NCBI GenBank assembly: GCA_016718505.1
Contig: JADKDE010000001.1
Coordinates: 579,501-643,500 of the forward strand
Origin: Saprospiraceae bacterium
GTDB taxonomy: Bacteria > Bacteroidota > Bacteroidia > Chitinophagales > Saprospiraceae
DNA length: 64,000 nucleotides
Direction of reading: 5' to 3'
Each line of letters opens with the position of its first letter. Position 1 is the first letter of the stretch. A program made the position numbers and the translations under genes. This document shows, piece by piece, positions 28,525 to 37,170 of this stretch. The notes beneath the pieces were generated by a model. It worked only from the letters and a program-made list of their open reading frames with translations. It was not told the DNA's origin and searched no databases.

Positions 28525-31500
28525 ATGATGAAAATTTTACCTGAAAATATTATTGAAAGCCTTATTCTTCAATTCACCAAATATTGGAGTGATCCGCATA
28601 AACAAATCCAACAGAAAGTACAGCAGTCCATAGATCTTTGGCGGAATCTGGTCAACGAACTTTCCAAAGAATCTGGCATTCATTTGCATACATGGTTTGT
28701 TAAAATTGCTTATTTATCCCAAAAAGGGCAACTGGGTGATATCGACAACCAAATACTACATTTAGGTAGGAAATGGATCGAAAAATACAATCCGAATCAA
28801 GAGTTGATAGGTCCGAAATATATCCATGATTTATTCATTTCGAATCTTCATATTCTTTTTTTACAAGCTGGATATAACTCACAGCCAGATGATTGGTTAG
28901 AGATCTACAACCGATTTATAAACAATTATAAATACGTCGAAGGGAAAATAACAGAAGCTCAGGTCAAGGGTATCATCTTGGATGGAAAAGCGGATGAAAA
29001 TATTGTTGGGGTGCTGATACAAGGGGACCCTGAGTACAAAATTGGACTGCTTTTAGATAAAATATTTGAGAATTGGCGTTCAGATATCGTTAAAAATGTG
29101 ATTTTCAATCCCCAATCTCTTCCAATTACGTTTAGGGCTTTTCGCTTGGAAAAAATAGAGGACGGAAAACTCAGACCTGCCTTAATCGTAATAGAGCCAG
29201 ACTATTTGGTGGATATAACCTCTATATCCGAATGTATGCTTCCTGGAGGCGGGCATGAGTCTTTATTATATTTATTAAAAAAATTCAGCCTTTTCAAAAG
29301 TTCTAGGCAATTATTGGTGGGAAATATTGCCAACTTTTTCTTGGATAGCTTGGTCACTGAAGGAAAAGTAGAGTTCAGTAGGCTTTTCAAAAGAACCTTC
29401 AAGTTAAACCCAATGGCGTTTGCCTGCCTCACTGATCAAGATATTTTGCAAATGCAAAAAGATTGTCAAAATCACTACAACAATCTGTATCGAACAATTT
29501 TTGTTGAGTGTAGTAAGATTGGGATAGAAATCGACAAAGTGCATTTAGAGCCTTCATTTGTAGATCCTGTGCACGGTCTTCAAGGACGGTTGGATTTGTT
29601 ATATATTAGCGAAGAGAACAAACAGAATGCTGCGATTATAGAATTAAAAAGTAGTACTCCGTTCATGCCCAACAAATATGGTCTGAGTGCCAATCATTAT
29701 ACCCAGACGCTCTTGTATGATACGATGATTCGATCCGTTTATGAAGGGGCGGTAAAACCAACCAACTACATTTTGTATTCGTCTCGAACCGAAGATTCCT
29801 TGCGATATGCACCACCCCTTGACATAAAAATCGAAGAGGCTATGCAAGTGAGAAATGAAATGATATGTTTGGACAAATGGCTCTGTCAACTAAGAGACGA
29901 TACGGAGATGTCAAGTACACCTTTTGGGATGGTTTCAAAGGAGAATTTGAAAAATATAAAAGGTTTTGCCGCCAAGGATATTGACCATTTTGAAAAAGTG
30001 TTGTTAGGGCTTGATGATTTAGAAAAAAGATATTTTATTGGGGTGGCTGGCTTTGTGGCAAGGGAACAATGGATTAGTAAGGTTGGAAATCAACAATCGG
30101 AACAAGCACATGGTCAATCAAGCCTTTGGCTGAATAGTACACTTTCAAAATTGGATCAATTTGAGTTTTTGGGGTATCTCAAGATAGAAGGCAACATGTC
30201 AGGAGCAGAGGATCCTATGCTTTTTTTGAGAAGAACAAAATTTACATCGGAATTGGCTAATTTCAGGCCTGGTGACGTAGTCATCCTCTATCCTCACCAA
30301 GAAGGCAAGGACATGGGAATACACGGTCAGCTTTTCAAGTGCACCATTTTAGACATTACAGAAAGTCATGTTGCCATTCGATTGCGATCCAAACAAATCA
30401 ATCAAAGTATTTTTACTGATTTTAAATTTTGGCATATCGAGCATGATTCCATGGATCATAGCTTCAATTATATGTTTAAAGGGGTGTTTGAATTTGCCAC
30501 GATGCCCAAAAGTTGGCGTCAACTGTGGTTAGGTATAACAGCACCTCAAGAACCTCATGAGATTCCAAAACTTAATATTGAAAGTCTTACAGAAGAACAA
30601 AATAGGATCATCGGGAAGATCATCGGTGCTAAAGACTATTTTTTACTGTGGGGACCACCGGGTACGGGTAAAACCTCGGTAATGTTGAAGTATCTTGTAC
30701 AACACTTGATAAAAAACTCGAGTGAAAAGCTTCTGTTGGTGGCTTATACGAATAGGGCAGTTGATGAGATTTGTGAAGCGATAGAGCTTGTCTCTGATTA
30801 TATACGAATTGGAAGTAAGTACAGCACCAACAAAAATTACGTAGGAAAGCTCCTAGAAGGGAGAATCAGCACCCTAGAATCGAGAGCTGAATTAAAGAGA
30901 TTTTTACTAGAAAACCGCATTTATTTGGGTACGGTAGCTTCACTGTGTGGAAAATCAGAGATATTCGATTTGGTGCAGTTTGACCGAATCATCATCGACG
31001 AAGCCTCTCAGATATTGGAGCCACAGATGTTGTTTTTGGTAGCAAAGGCCCCAAAAGTTCTCATGATCGGAGATCATAGGCAGCTACCAGCTATCGTCGT
31101 TCAATCCGAGAAAAGCAGTCAGATCAGAAGTAAGGAATTACAGGACATTGGTTTTGAAAATTTGAGGTACTCTTTGTTTGAAAGATTGTACAAGAAAGTA
31201 ACGCTCGAAAATTGGCATTGGGCATTTGATAAACTAAGTTTTCAAGGGAGGATGCACCAGGATATTCAAAACTTCCCAGCGAAGATATTTTACGGAGATA
31301 ATTTGAATCCACTTCCGAATAATTCGATCCAAACGGTTGGAATGAATTGGAAAAATCCTGAACCCGAAAACTTACTCATGGGTACACTTTCTAAAAAGCG
31401 CATGATTTATATAAATACGCCTATAAATGCAGACGTGCAAAGTCTCAAAACGAATGAGGCCGAAGCGAAATTGTGCAATGATGTGGTGGACTATTTGAGA

Positions 31501-31866
31501 AAATTGTACTTGCATAATGAGGTTCCATTTCAAAGCAAAAAAATTGGAATCATCACCCCGTATAAAGCCCAGATTGCTGCCATCATGAGCGAATTGGATC
31601 GTGAATATTTAGATATCACCGTAGATACTGTAGAGCGGTATCAAGGCAGTTCTCGAGATATTATCATTATATCATTGTGCCTTAATAGTGCTGCACAATT
31701 GCGGACTTTGGTTTCTAACAATAGTGAAGGAATCGACAGAAAGCTAAACGTTGCCATAACCCGTGCAAGACATCATTTGATCATATTGGGCAATAAAGAA
31801 TTGATGCAAGTGAATCCAACCTACAAATTACTGATAGATGAGTGTACGGAAGTGAGCTTAGGTTAA
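28525..31866 (+). CDS. Dna2-like protein: PD-(D/E)XK nuclease fused to superfamily 1 helicase
   Basis: A 1113-residue cytoplasmic protein. An N-terminal region of about 300 residues is not recognised. A Dna2/Cas4-type nuclease domain follows: GRLDLL near 354, ELKSS near 373, and a QxxxY motif, QTLLY, near 393. The UPF1/Dna2-type helicase has Walker A GPPGTGKTS near 712, DEAS near 823, GDHRQLPA near 849, RYQGSSRD near 1037 and ITRARHHLIIL near 1078. All core catalytic motifs are present, so it is probably an ATP-driven helicase-nuclease for DNA ends or flaps. It begins 42 bp after the broken DUF3109 gene and meets the toxin-antitoxin pair tail to tail. Repair is the default role; defence is possible but unsupported. 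Confidence 0.88.
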   Translation: MMKILPENIIESLILQFTKYWSDPHKQIQQKVQQSIDLWRNLVNELSKESGIHLHTWFVKIAYLSQKGQLGDIDNQILHLGRKWIEKYNPNQELIGPKYIHDLFISNLHILFLQAGYNSQPDDWLEIYNRFINNYKYVEGKITEAQVKGIILDGKADENIVGVLIQGDPEYKIGLLLDKIFENWRSDIVKNVIFNPQSLPITFRAFRLEKIEDGKLRPALIVIEPDYLVDITSISECMLPGGGHESLLYLLKKFSLFKSSRQLLVGNIANFFLDSLVTEGKVEFSRLFKRTFKLNPMAFACLTDQDILQMQKDCQNHYNNLYRTIFVECSKIGIEIDKVHLEPSFVDPVHGLQGRLDLLYISEENKQNAAIIELKSSTPFMPNKYGLSANHYTQTLLYDTMIRSVYEGAVKPTNYILYSSRTEDSLRYAPPLDIKIEEAMQVRNEMICLDKWLCQLRDDTEMSSTPFGMVSKENLKNIKGFAAKDIDHFEKVLLGLDDLEKRYFIGVAGFVAREQWISKVGNQQSEQAHGQSSLWLNSTLSKLDQFEFLGYLKIEGNMSGAEDPMLFLRRTKFTSELANFRPGDVVILYPHQEGKDMGIHGQLFKCTILDITESHVAIRLRSKQINQSIFTDFKFWHIEHDSMDHSFNYMFKGVFEFATMPKSWRQLWLGITAPQEPHEIPKLNIESLTEEQNRIIGKIIGAKDYFLLWGPPGTGKTSVMLKYLVQHLIKNSSEKLLLVAYTNRAVDEICEAIELVSDYIRIGSKYSTNKNYVGKLLEGRISTLESRAELKRFLLENRIYLGTVASLCGKSEIFDLVQFDRIIIDEASQILEPQMLFLVAKAPKVLMIGDHRQLPAIVVQSEKSSQIRSKELQDIGFENLRYSLFERLYKKVTLENWHWAFDKLSFQGRMHQDIQNFPAKIFYGDNLNPLPNNSIQTVGMNWKNPEPENLLMGTLSKKRMIYINTPINADVQSLKTNEAEAKLCNDVVDYLRKLYLHNEVPFQSKKIGIITPYKAQIAAIMSELDREYLDITVDTVERYQGSSRDIIIISLCLNSAAQLRTLVSNNSEGIDRKLNVAITRARHHLIILGNKELMQVNPTYKLLIDECTEVSLG

Positions 31867-31870
31867 TTTT

Positions 31871-32191
31871 TTATTTTTCCCGTTTTATTTTCTCTGGTTC
31901 TTGTCTGCAGTCAAAAACGTCAACAATTTTCACTGTTTTATTTTTGTCGTCAATCGAGTAAATAATTTTCCAATTATCTTCAATCAAATAGTGATATTCA
32001 ATTTCTCGATTTTCTAGCAGAAATTCTTTTTGTCCAAGTCTAGGGTTTTTAGTTAAAATTTTCGAAACAAAAATTATTTTAGTTACAATTTTTAAAGCTA
32101 CATCGTAACTTTTGGATTTTTGCTCATAGAACGCAAAAATATCATCGATTTGCTCTTCAGAAAATTTTGACCAAATTACTTTGTAGTTCAA
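31871..32191 (-). CDS. RelE/ParE-family toxin
   Basis: A 106-residue protein with the compact RelE/ParE fold pattern: an N-terminal strand (MNYKVIWSKFSEEQIDDIFAF), helices, then paired strands around IEYHYLIEDNWKIIYSID and KTVKIVDVFDCRQEP. It lies 3 bp downstream of a 76-residue partner in the usual antitoxin-toxin order. ParE members poison gyrase and RelE members cleave mRNA; the sequence alone does not decide between them. Confidence 0.85.
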   Translation of the reverse strand: MNYKVIWSKFSEEQIDDIFAFYEQKSKSYDVALKIVTKIIFVSKILTKNPRLGQKEFLLENREIEYHYLIEDNWKIIYSIDDKNKTVKIVDVFDCRQEPEKIKREK

Positions 32192-32194
32192 AAT

Positions 32195-32425
32195 TTAGTA
32201 TTTTGAAATTAATTCCGAGGTAGTTTTGTATCTTCCATTCTCAAAATCATCTTCAGATTTCGCAATTCTTTCATTGAATTCTTCAATAGAGAAAGGTTTA
32301 AATTCTTTATCAGAAATTGTTTTTCTTGCTTTTTTCAAAAGTGTTTCAAATTGAGAAATCACTTCCTCGCTTTGAAGTTTTAGGAAAGCCTGAACAAATT
32401 CTATTTTTCTCGTTTGAATATCCAT
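32195..32425 (-). CDS. Antitoxin partner of the RelE/ParE toxin
   Basis: A 76-residue, mostly helical, charged protein (MDIQTRKIEFVQAFLKLQSEEV). Its C-terminal tail (EEFNERIAKSEDDFENGRY) is typical of antitoxins that wrap around RelE/ParE toxins. It is the upstream gene of the pair, as usual, and would autoregulate the operon. The DNA-binding class is not obvious. Confidence 0.78.
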   Translation of the reverse strand: MDIQTRKIEFVQAFLKLQSEEVISQFETLLKKARKTISDKEFKPFSIEEFNERIAKSEDDFENGRYKTTSELISKY

Positions 32426-32504
32426 AGTTAAATTTTAATTATTCAAAAGTATAAATTATTTTTCAAATACTCATTTTTTAGGTTAACTGTTCTGTTAAAA
32501 TTTC

Positions 32505-32963
32505 CTATAACATCTTAATCAATTCAAGCTCCAGCTTATCAAAGTTTTCCTCGTTTTTATCTACTACGTGAGGCTTGATTTTCTGACATAGCTCTACTGT
32601 TTCAAAAAGCATTTTAAACACAAGTGATGTTTGGTCATTGGCAATTTCTTCAAAGGTGGCTACAACCTGAAAATGTGGTTGAGAATACCGCTTCCATGCA
32701 ATCAGGTTTGGCTCTGAAATCTTAATAAATTCACAATCATTGGCATAGTTTCCTTTTTCTGGACCATGCATAATAAAACGCCACCTTCCTCCTTCTCGAA
32801 AATCAAACTCCTCAAAAGTATTGGTAAAGCCTGCGGGGCCCCACCAGTTTTTCAAATGTTCGGGTTCAGACCAAGCGCGAAAAACGATTGAAATAGGTGC
32901 ATTAAAAATTCTTGTACTAACTATTTCGCTTTCTGGTGTGGTTTTTAGAATTTTCGTATTCAT
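32505..32963 (-). CDS. SRPBCC/AHSA1 domain protein
   Basis: A 152-residue single-domain protein of the START-like SRPBCC fold, AHSA1 branch: IVSTRIFNAPISIVFRAWSEPEHLKNWWGP at the start, FREGGRWRFIMHGP in the middle and TSLVFKMLF late. Members bind hydrophobic ligands, and many are of unknown role. It is a single gene with no clear partner; the ParE pair lies downstream on the same strand, 79 bp away. Confidence 0.85.
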   Translation of the reverse strand: MNTKILKTTPESEIVSTRIFNAPISIVFRAWSEPEHLKNWWGPAGFTNTFEEFDFREGGRWRFIMHGPEKGNYANDCEFIKISEPNLIAWKRYSQPHFQVVATFEEIANDQTSLVFKMLFETVELCQKIKPHVVDKNEENFDKLELELIKML

Positions 32964-33180
32964 ATGGTATTAAGTACTTTGTGTTTTGCTTTTAATGTTT
33001 TCGAAAATTGAATATAATATAGTTGTAATTATAATAGTACACCTAGTAAAATTTATTTTTTAATGTGTGGTTTTGCGGTGCACTAAATCTTATGTTCATG
33101 GCAGCATATGTTTTAATATTTGTAAAAAAATTTGTCTGTTTTTGATAAAAAAGCATTGTCAATGGTAATGAGTGTGTACT

Positions 33181-33326
33181 GCGTCAGCGACCGGAATGGT
33201 CTCGTCTAGGATTCTTTAGGAGACGTGACGAGAGTCTCGGCGAAAAATGAGTCGAGACGGAACCCATGGAGGCCGCGACCCGATCTCGCCTTCTGGGCGT
33301 GGAGGGGGACGCCCATATAAAAATAG
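33181..33326 (+). repeat. GC-rich structured intergenic repeat, copy A
   Basis: A GC-rich block in AT-rich surroundings, ending two bases before the stop codon of the adenine deaminase gene (which reads the other way). It contains stems TCTCGTC/GACGAGA, GTCTCG/CGAGAC and GGGCGT/ACGCCC, and ends GGGGGACGCCC followed by an A/T-rich tail (ATATAAAAATAG). It shares this architecture with copies B-E in this window and is the most diverged copy. A short minus-strand reading frame across it is not a gene. Confidence 0.65.
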
Positions 33327-33328
33327 TC

Positions 33329-34954
33329 CTAAGCGGTAATCGAAGTAAACTGAAAAGTATCTCCATCGAATAGGCCCTTGTCGCTGAGTTTGAGGTGCGG
33401 GATAACCAAAAGAGCCATGAATGAAAGGCTCATGAAGGGTGACTTCAGGGTGGATCCGTGTGATTTGGCCAATTGGTCAATGTGGCTATATCGTTCGGCA
33501 ATTTTGTATCCGTCGTCGGCACTCATCAGTCCACCTACGGGTAGTGGTAAAATTTCTTGGTGTGTATGGCTGGAAAGGCTGATTCCTCCACGTGCTTCTA
33601 TGATGAGATTGATCGCCTTCGCCATGGAGTCATCGTCTGTTCCTACGGCTATGATATTGTGGCTGTCGTGCGCTACACTTGAAGCAATGGCCCCGTGTTT
33701 TAAGCCAAAATTCTTGATGAATGCTATCGCTACGGGAGCATCTGAGTAACGGTTGACGCAGACCATCTTTAGAACATCATTTTCTGTATCAGAAACATAA
33801 TTTCCATCTTCGATCTTGGCATCCGCCACTAGACTGTTGGTGATCAGCTGCCCATCCAAGGCTTCTATGACTTTTATCTTAGAAGAGCTGGCAGGAGCTG
33901 CTAAGTCTTTTTGATGAATGGGTGAAATATTGAAATTATTTATGGGTTCTTCAGATACTTTTGGGATATTGGTTTTGCCGTTTTGGGCCACCAATGTACC
34001 ATCTATATAAGTCTCCAGAATATGGAACTGTTTGGGATCGTCGATGACGATGAAATCAGCGGGATCTCCTACGCGCAATAAGCCAACTTTCATGGCATAG
34101 TGCTGGACTGGATTCAAGCAGGCCATTTGCAGAATATCGAAGAGTTCAATGCCTTTAGCAAGGGCGCGTTTGACGAGGGTATTGATATGCCCTTCGACGA
34201 GATTGTCGGGGTGTTTGTCGTCGGAGCAAAACATTATATTTGCACTGTATTGTTTTGCTAATGGAATTAAAGCCTCAAAATTTTTGGCGGCACTGCCTTC
34301 ACGAATAAGAATTTTCATGCCTAGTTGAAGTTTAGAAAGAGCCTCCTCTTCAGTGAAGCACTCGTGATCCGTGCTAATACCGGCGCTGATATATTTTTCA
34401 GCAAGGTCTCCCATGAGCCCAGGAGCGTGGCCGTCTGTGGGCTTGCCAAAATCGCGTGCAATTTGGATTTTTTCCATCACCAGAGGGTCTCTAGCCAAAA
34501 CGCCAGGAAAATTCATCATCTCGGCGAGGTAAGCTAAATCGTATTTTTCAAAAAGATATTTAACATCTTCGGCATTGATCTCGGCTCCAGCGGTTTCAAA
34601 AATGGTAGCAGGAACGCAACTAGGTACTCCGAAATAAATTTTTAGAGGAACTTTTTGGGCATTTTGTATCATAAACTCAACACCTTGGACTCCTAGCACG
34701 TTGGCTATCTCGTGCGGATCTGAAATGGTGCCCACAGTTCCATGCACTACTGCCAATCGGGCAAATTCACTCGGTATAAGCATGGAACTCTCAATATGAA
34801 CGTGCGCATCTACAAATCCAGGGAGGATGAATTGATCAGAATCATTCTCGCATTCTGTTATGGAAGCAATGATACCATCGATGATCGAAATACAACCCTT
34901 AAAAATCCTGCGGTTGTGGATGTCGATGATATTGCCACATATTTCTTTTTTCAT
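33329..34954 (-). CDS. ade: Adenine deaminase
   Basis: Converts adenine to hypoxanthine and ammonia in purine salvage; an amidohydrolase-superfamily metalloenzyme. The 541 residues are close to family length. Visible: GFVDAHVHIESSML with metal-binding H51 and H53, GTVGTISDPHEIANV, FGVPSCVPAT, DGHAPGLMG, STDHECFT and FCSDDKHPDNL, all characteristic of bacterial adenine deaminases. The C-terminal domain is complete (FQFTSITA). It lies 45 bp downstream of the GCS2-CBS gene on the same strand and is probably cotranscribed. Confidence 0.94.
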   Translation of the reverse strand: MKKEICGNIIDIHNRRIFKGCISIIDGIIASITECENDSDQFILPGFVDAHVHIESSMLIPSEFARLAVVHGTVGTISDPHEIANVLGVQGVEFMIQNAQKVPLKIYFGVPSCVPATIFETAGAEINAEDVKYLFEKYDLAYLAEMMNFPGVLARDPLVMEKIQIARDFGKPTDGHAPGLMGDLAEKYISAGISTDHECFTEEEALSKLQLGMKILIREGSAAKNFEALIPLAKQYSANIMFCSDDKHPDNLVEGHINTLVKRALAKGIELFDILQMACLNPVQHYAMKVGLLRVGDPADFIVIDDPKQFHILETYIDGTLVAQNGKTNIPKVSEEPINNFNISPIHQKDLAAPASSSKIKVIEALDGQLITNSLVADAKIEDGNYVSDTENDVLKMVCVNRYSDAPVAIAFIKNFGLKHGAIASSVAHDSHNIIAVGTDDDSMAKAINLIIEARGGISLSSHTHQEILPLPVGGLMSADDGYKIAERYSHIDQLAKSHGSTLKSPFMSLSFMALLVIPHLKLSDKGLFDGDTFQFTSITA

Positions 34955-34999
34955 GTGATGTCCTAAAAATATAAAAATGAGGGTGTAGTAAAATAAAAT

Positions 35000-36916
35000 T
35001 TATGCTAGTGCATCTATTAATCTCGCCGTAATCCTCAAAAAATCCATTTCGGAAATGATACCAATCAGCTCACCGCCTTTGACGACAGGGAGACAACCTA
35101 GCCTTTTAGTACGCATGAGGTTGAGAGCTTCCTGAATGGTCGCATCAGGGTCTATGGTGATTGGCGTTTTTATCATTATCTCCTCGACGGTAGTTCTTTT
35201 TTTCTTATTCAAATGTGCTTTGGTAAAATGTCGAAGCAATAATCTAGCAGAAATCAGTCCAATAAGGTGACCTTTTTTGTCCTCGACGGGCATATAACGA
35301 ATCATTCGCCAATCCATGATTTCCGCTACGAGTTCGATGATATCATCTTTTTGAACAGTGAAAAGATCAGTTTGCATAAATTCTTGAACCTTCAGATTGG
35401 AAGGAGAATAATTTTCAAGGTCTTTAACATTTGGCATTTCCCAAGTATGTACTGGCATGTGCTTGTCCTGATTTTTTATGATAGAAGAAGTTAAAATGGT
35501 CAGAGCTTCGTCGTTGCTTACTTTTTTCTTTAGGTCGGTATAGGCCCGCAACATCCATCTGGCGCCATTCATATGCGATTTTGTACGCTCTTCGATGACT
35601 CCAAGATATTTATCTATTTCGTTGGAATTTACTTTTTGTTTTTTTAGTCCTTCCTTGGCCAAAGGCAGAAGCTCATGTAAAATCAGATCGCTTGCATTGA
35701 TTTTTTTGTCTTTAAACCAAGTAAATTTACTATCCATACCCGTCATGGCAGCTTTACCAAAATTATCTCGAGCGTCTTCAAAACTCATATGATCTCGGAT
35801 ATCTTTTATTTGGTCACCAAGCCCTATCATAGCTCCTAACCAAAAGGCGGAGTTGGCAACTTCGTCCAAAACTGTTGGGCCAGAAGGCATCACTCGGTTT
35901 TCTATCCTTAGGTGAGGTTTCCCATTGGGGGAAATGCCATAGCAAGGTCTATTCCATCGATACACTGTAGAATTGTGCATGAGTAGCGACTTTAGCTTTG
36001 GTATTTCACCCTTGACTATTTTCTTAATGCTATCTTCTTCAACTTTGCCACCTAGTAAGACACGGAATCTAGCGATGTCTTCCCGATAGATTTCTAAGAT
36101 GGACTCCTGGAGCCACTGGTTTCCAAAATCGACCCGAGGGCTTGTTTCTCTCAAGTGATCATGGCTCGTACGTGTGTCGATAGACTGTTGGAATAGAGCT
36201 ATGCGTGACTCATGCCAAAGCCTCCTTCCAAATACAATGGGCGAGTTGGCGGCAATAGCCATCGTAGGGGCGGCCAAACTTTGCGCAATATTGTACATCT
36301 TGACAAAATCGAATTGGGACACTTGTAAGTGCACCTGAAAAGATGTGTTACAAGCCTCTAAAAGAGGGGAATCGTGCTTTAAATGGATTTCATCGATACC
36401 GCTCAATCGCAGTTCATATGAGCTACCTTTCATCTCGGCATCGATGGCGGCCATCAGTGCTCGATATCGTGGCTTATCAGTCAGATTTTTTAAATCTAAA
36501 TCAAATTTTCGAAGCGTGGGACAAATTCCAGTTAAGATTAAACGGGCATCGAAATCGACCAGCACGTCTTCGATCATTTTAAGGAGACGAAGATTCTCGT
36601 TCTCAAGTTCAGAAAAGCAATTACCCTCAAAGACCAGTGGCGAAAGGTTGGTCTCTAAGTTGAACTTAGCCAACTCAGTCACGACTTGCGGATGGTTGTT
36701 GAGTCTTTCGAGAACATCAAGGTTGATAAGGGCTGGTTTGAAAGTTTTTTTATCTACAATTACCAGTTCTTGTTCGGCACCAATCCGCGTGATATCATTC
36801 TCAAACCACTCATTTTTGAGCATGTAATCGAATGCCTGAATATCATCTAAAAGTGCTTTAACGAATTGTTGTCTCTCTACATCATCTTTCAATAAAACGG
36901 CTTTGGCCTCTCCCAT
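35000..36916 (-). CDS. Glutamate-cysteine ligase-like (GCS2) domain fused to a CBS domain pair
   Basis: A 638-residue cytoplasmic protein. Residues about 1-490 resemble the GCS2 carboxylate-amine ligase family (GAEQELVIVD near residue 46, FNLETNLSP, then SFQVHLQV and the HLRIENRVMPSGPT segment near 345). Residues about 515-638 form two CBS motifs (VQEFMQTDLFTVQKDD and VEEIMIKTPITIDPD), a module that commonly senses adenine nucleotides. The amino-acid or carboxylate substrates are unknown; glutathione synthesis should not be assumed. Adenine deaminase follows in the same direction, which fits a link to adenine-nucleotide status, but that is inference. Confidence 0.85.
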   Translation of the reverse strand: MGEAKAVLLKDDVERQQFVKALLDDIQAFDYMLKNEWFENDITRIGAEQELVIVDKKTFKPALINLDVLERLNNHPQVVTELAKFNLETNLSPLVFEGNCFSELENENLRLLKMIEDVLVDFDARLILTGICPTLRKFDLDLKNLTDKPRYRALMAAIDAEMKGSSYELRLSGIDEIHLKHDSPLLEACNTSFQVHLQVSQFDFVKMYNIAQSLAAPTMAIAANSPIVFGRRLWHESRIALFQQSIDTRTSHDHLRETSPRVDFGNQWLQESILEIYREDIARFRVLLGGKVEEDSIKKIVKGEIPKLKSLLMHNSTVYRWNRPCYGISPNGKPHLRIENRVMPSGPTVLDEVANSAFWLGAMIGLGDQIKDIRDHMSFEDARDNFGKAAMTGMDSKFTWFKDKKINASDLILHELLPLAKEGLKKQKVNSNEIDKYLGVIEERTKSHMNGARWMLRAYTDLKKKVSNDEALTILTSSIIKNQDKHMPVHTWEMPNVKDLENYSPSNLKVQEFMQTDLFTVQKDDIIELVAEIMDWRMIRYMPVEDKKGHLIGLISARLLLRHFTKAHLNKKKRTTVEEIMIKTPITIDPDATIQEALNLMRTKRLGCLPVVKGGELIGIISEMDFLRITARLIDALA

Positions 36917-37170
36917 ATGTCAATTTGAATAAAATGAAATAATATCTTTCTTGTATCAATATGCTAATATACAAGGTATTTTATTTGATATGATTTTATT
37001 TTTCAAAAAGGGAAATAATAATTTTAAAAAAAGTAAAAGGCCTAGCCAATTGATTGCTAATATGCTCCTTTTGCAGCAATTTTAAGTGATTGGTTTTTGG
37101 TTAAAGATTCAATCTAAATCAATTTTATAAGGTAGTAGTATAGTTCTTTAACTTTGATGGACCTAAAACT

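Noticed and set aside
33184..33366. A 60-codon arginine-rich frame across repeat copy A
   Set aside because: Its composition follows from the GC-rich repeat and it overlaps the end of the adenine deaminase gene; not coding.
36345..36827. A 160-codon plus-strand frame inside the GCS2-CBS gene
   Set aside because: It is antisense to a gene with clear domain structure, its product resembles no protein, and it has no promoter; a shadow frame.
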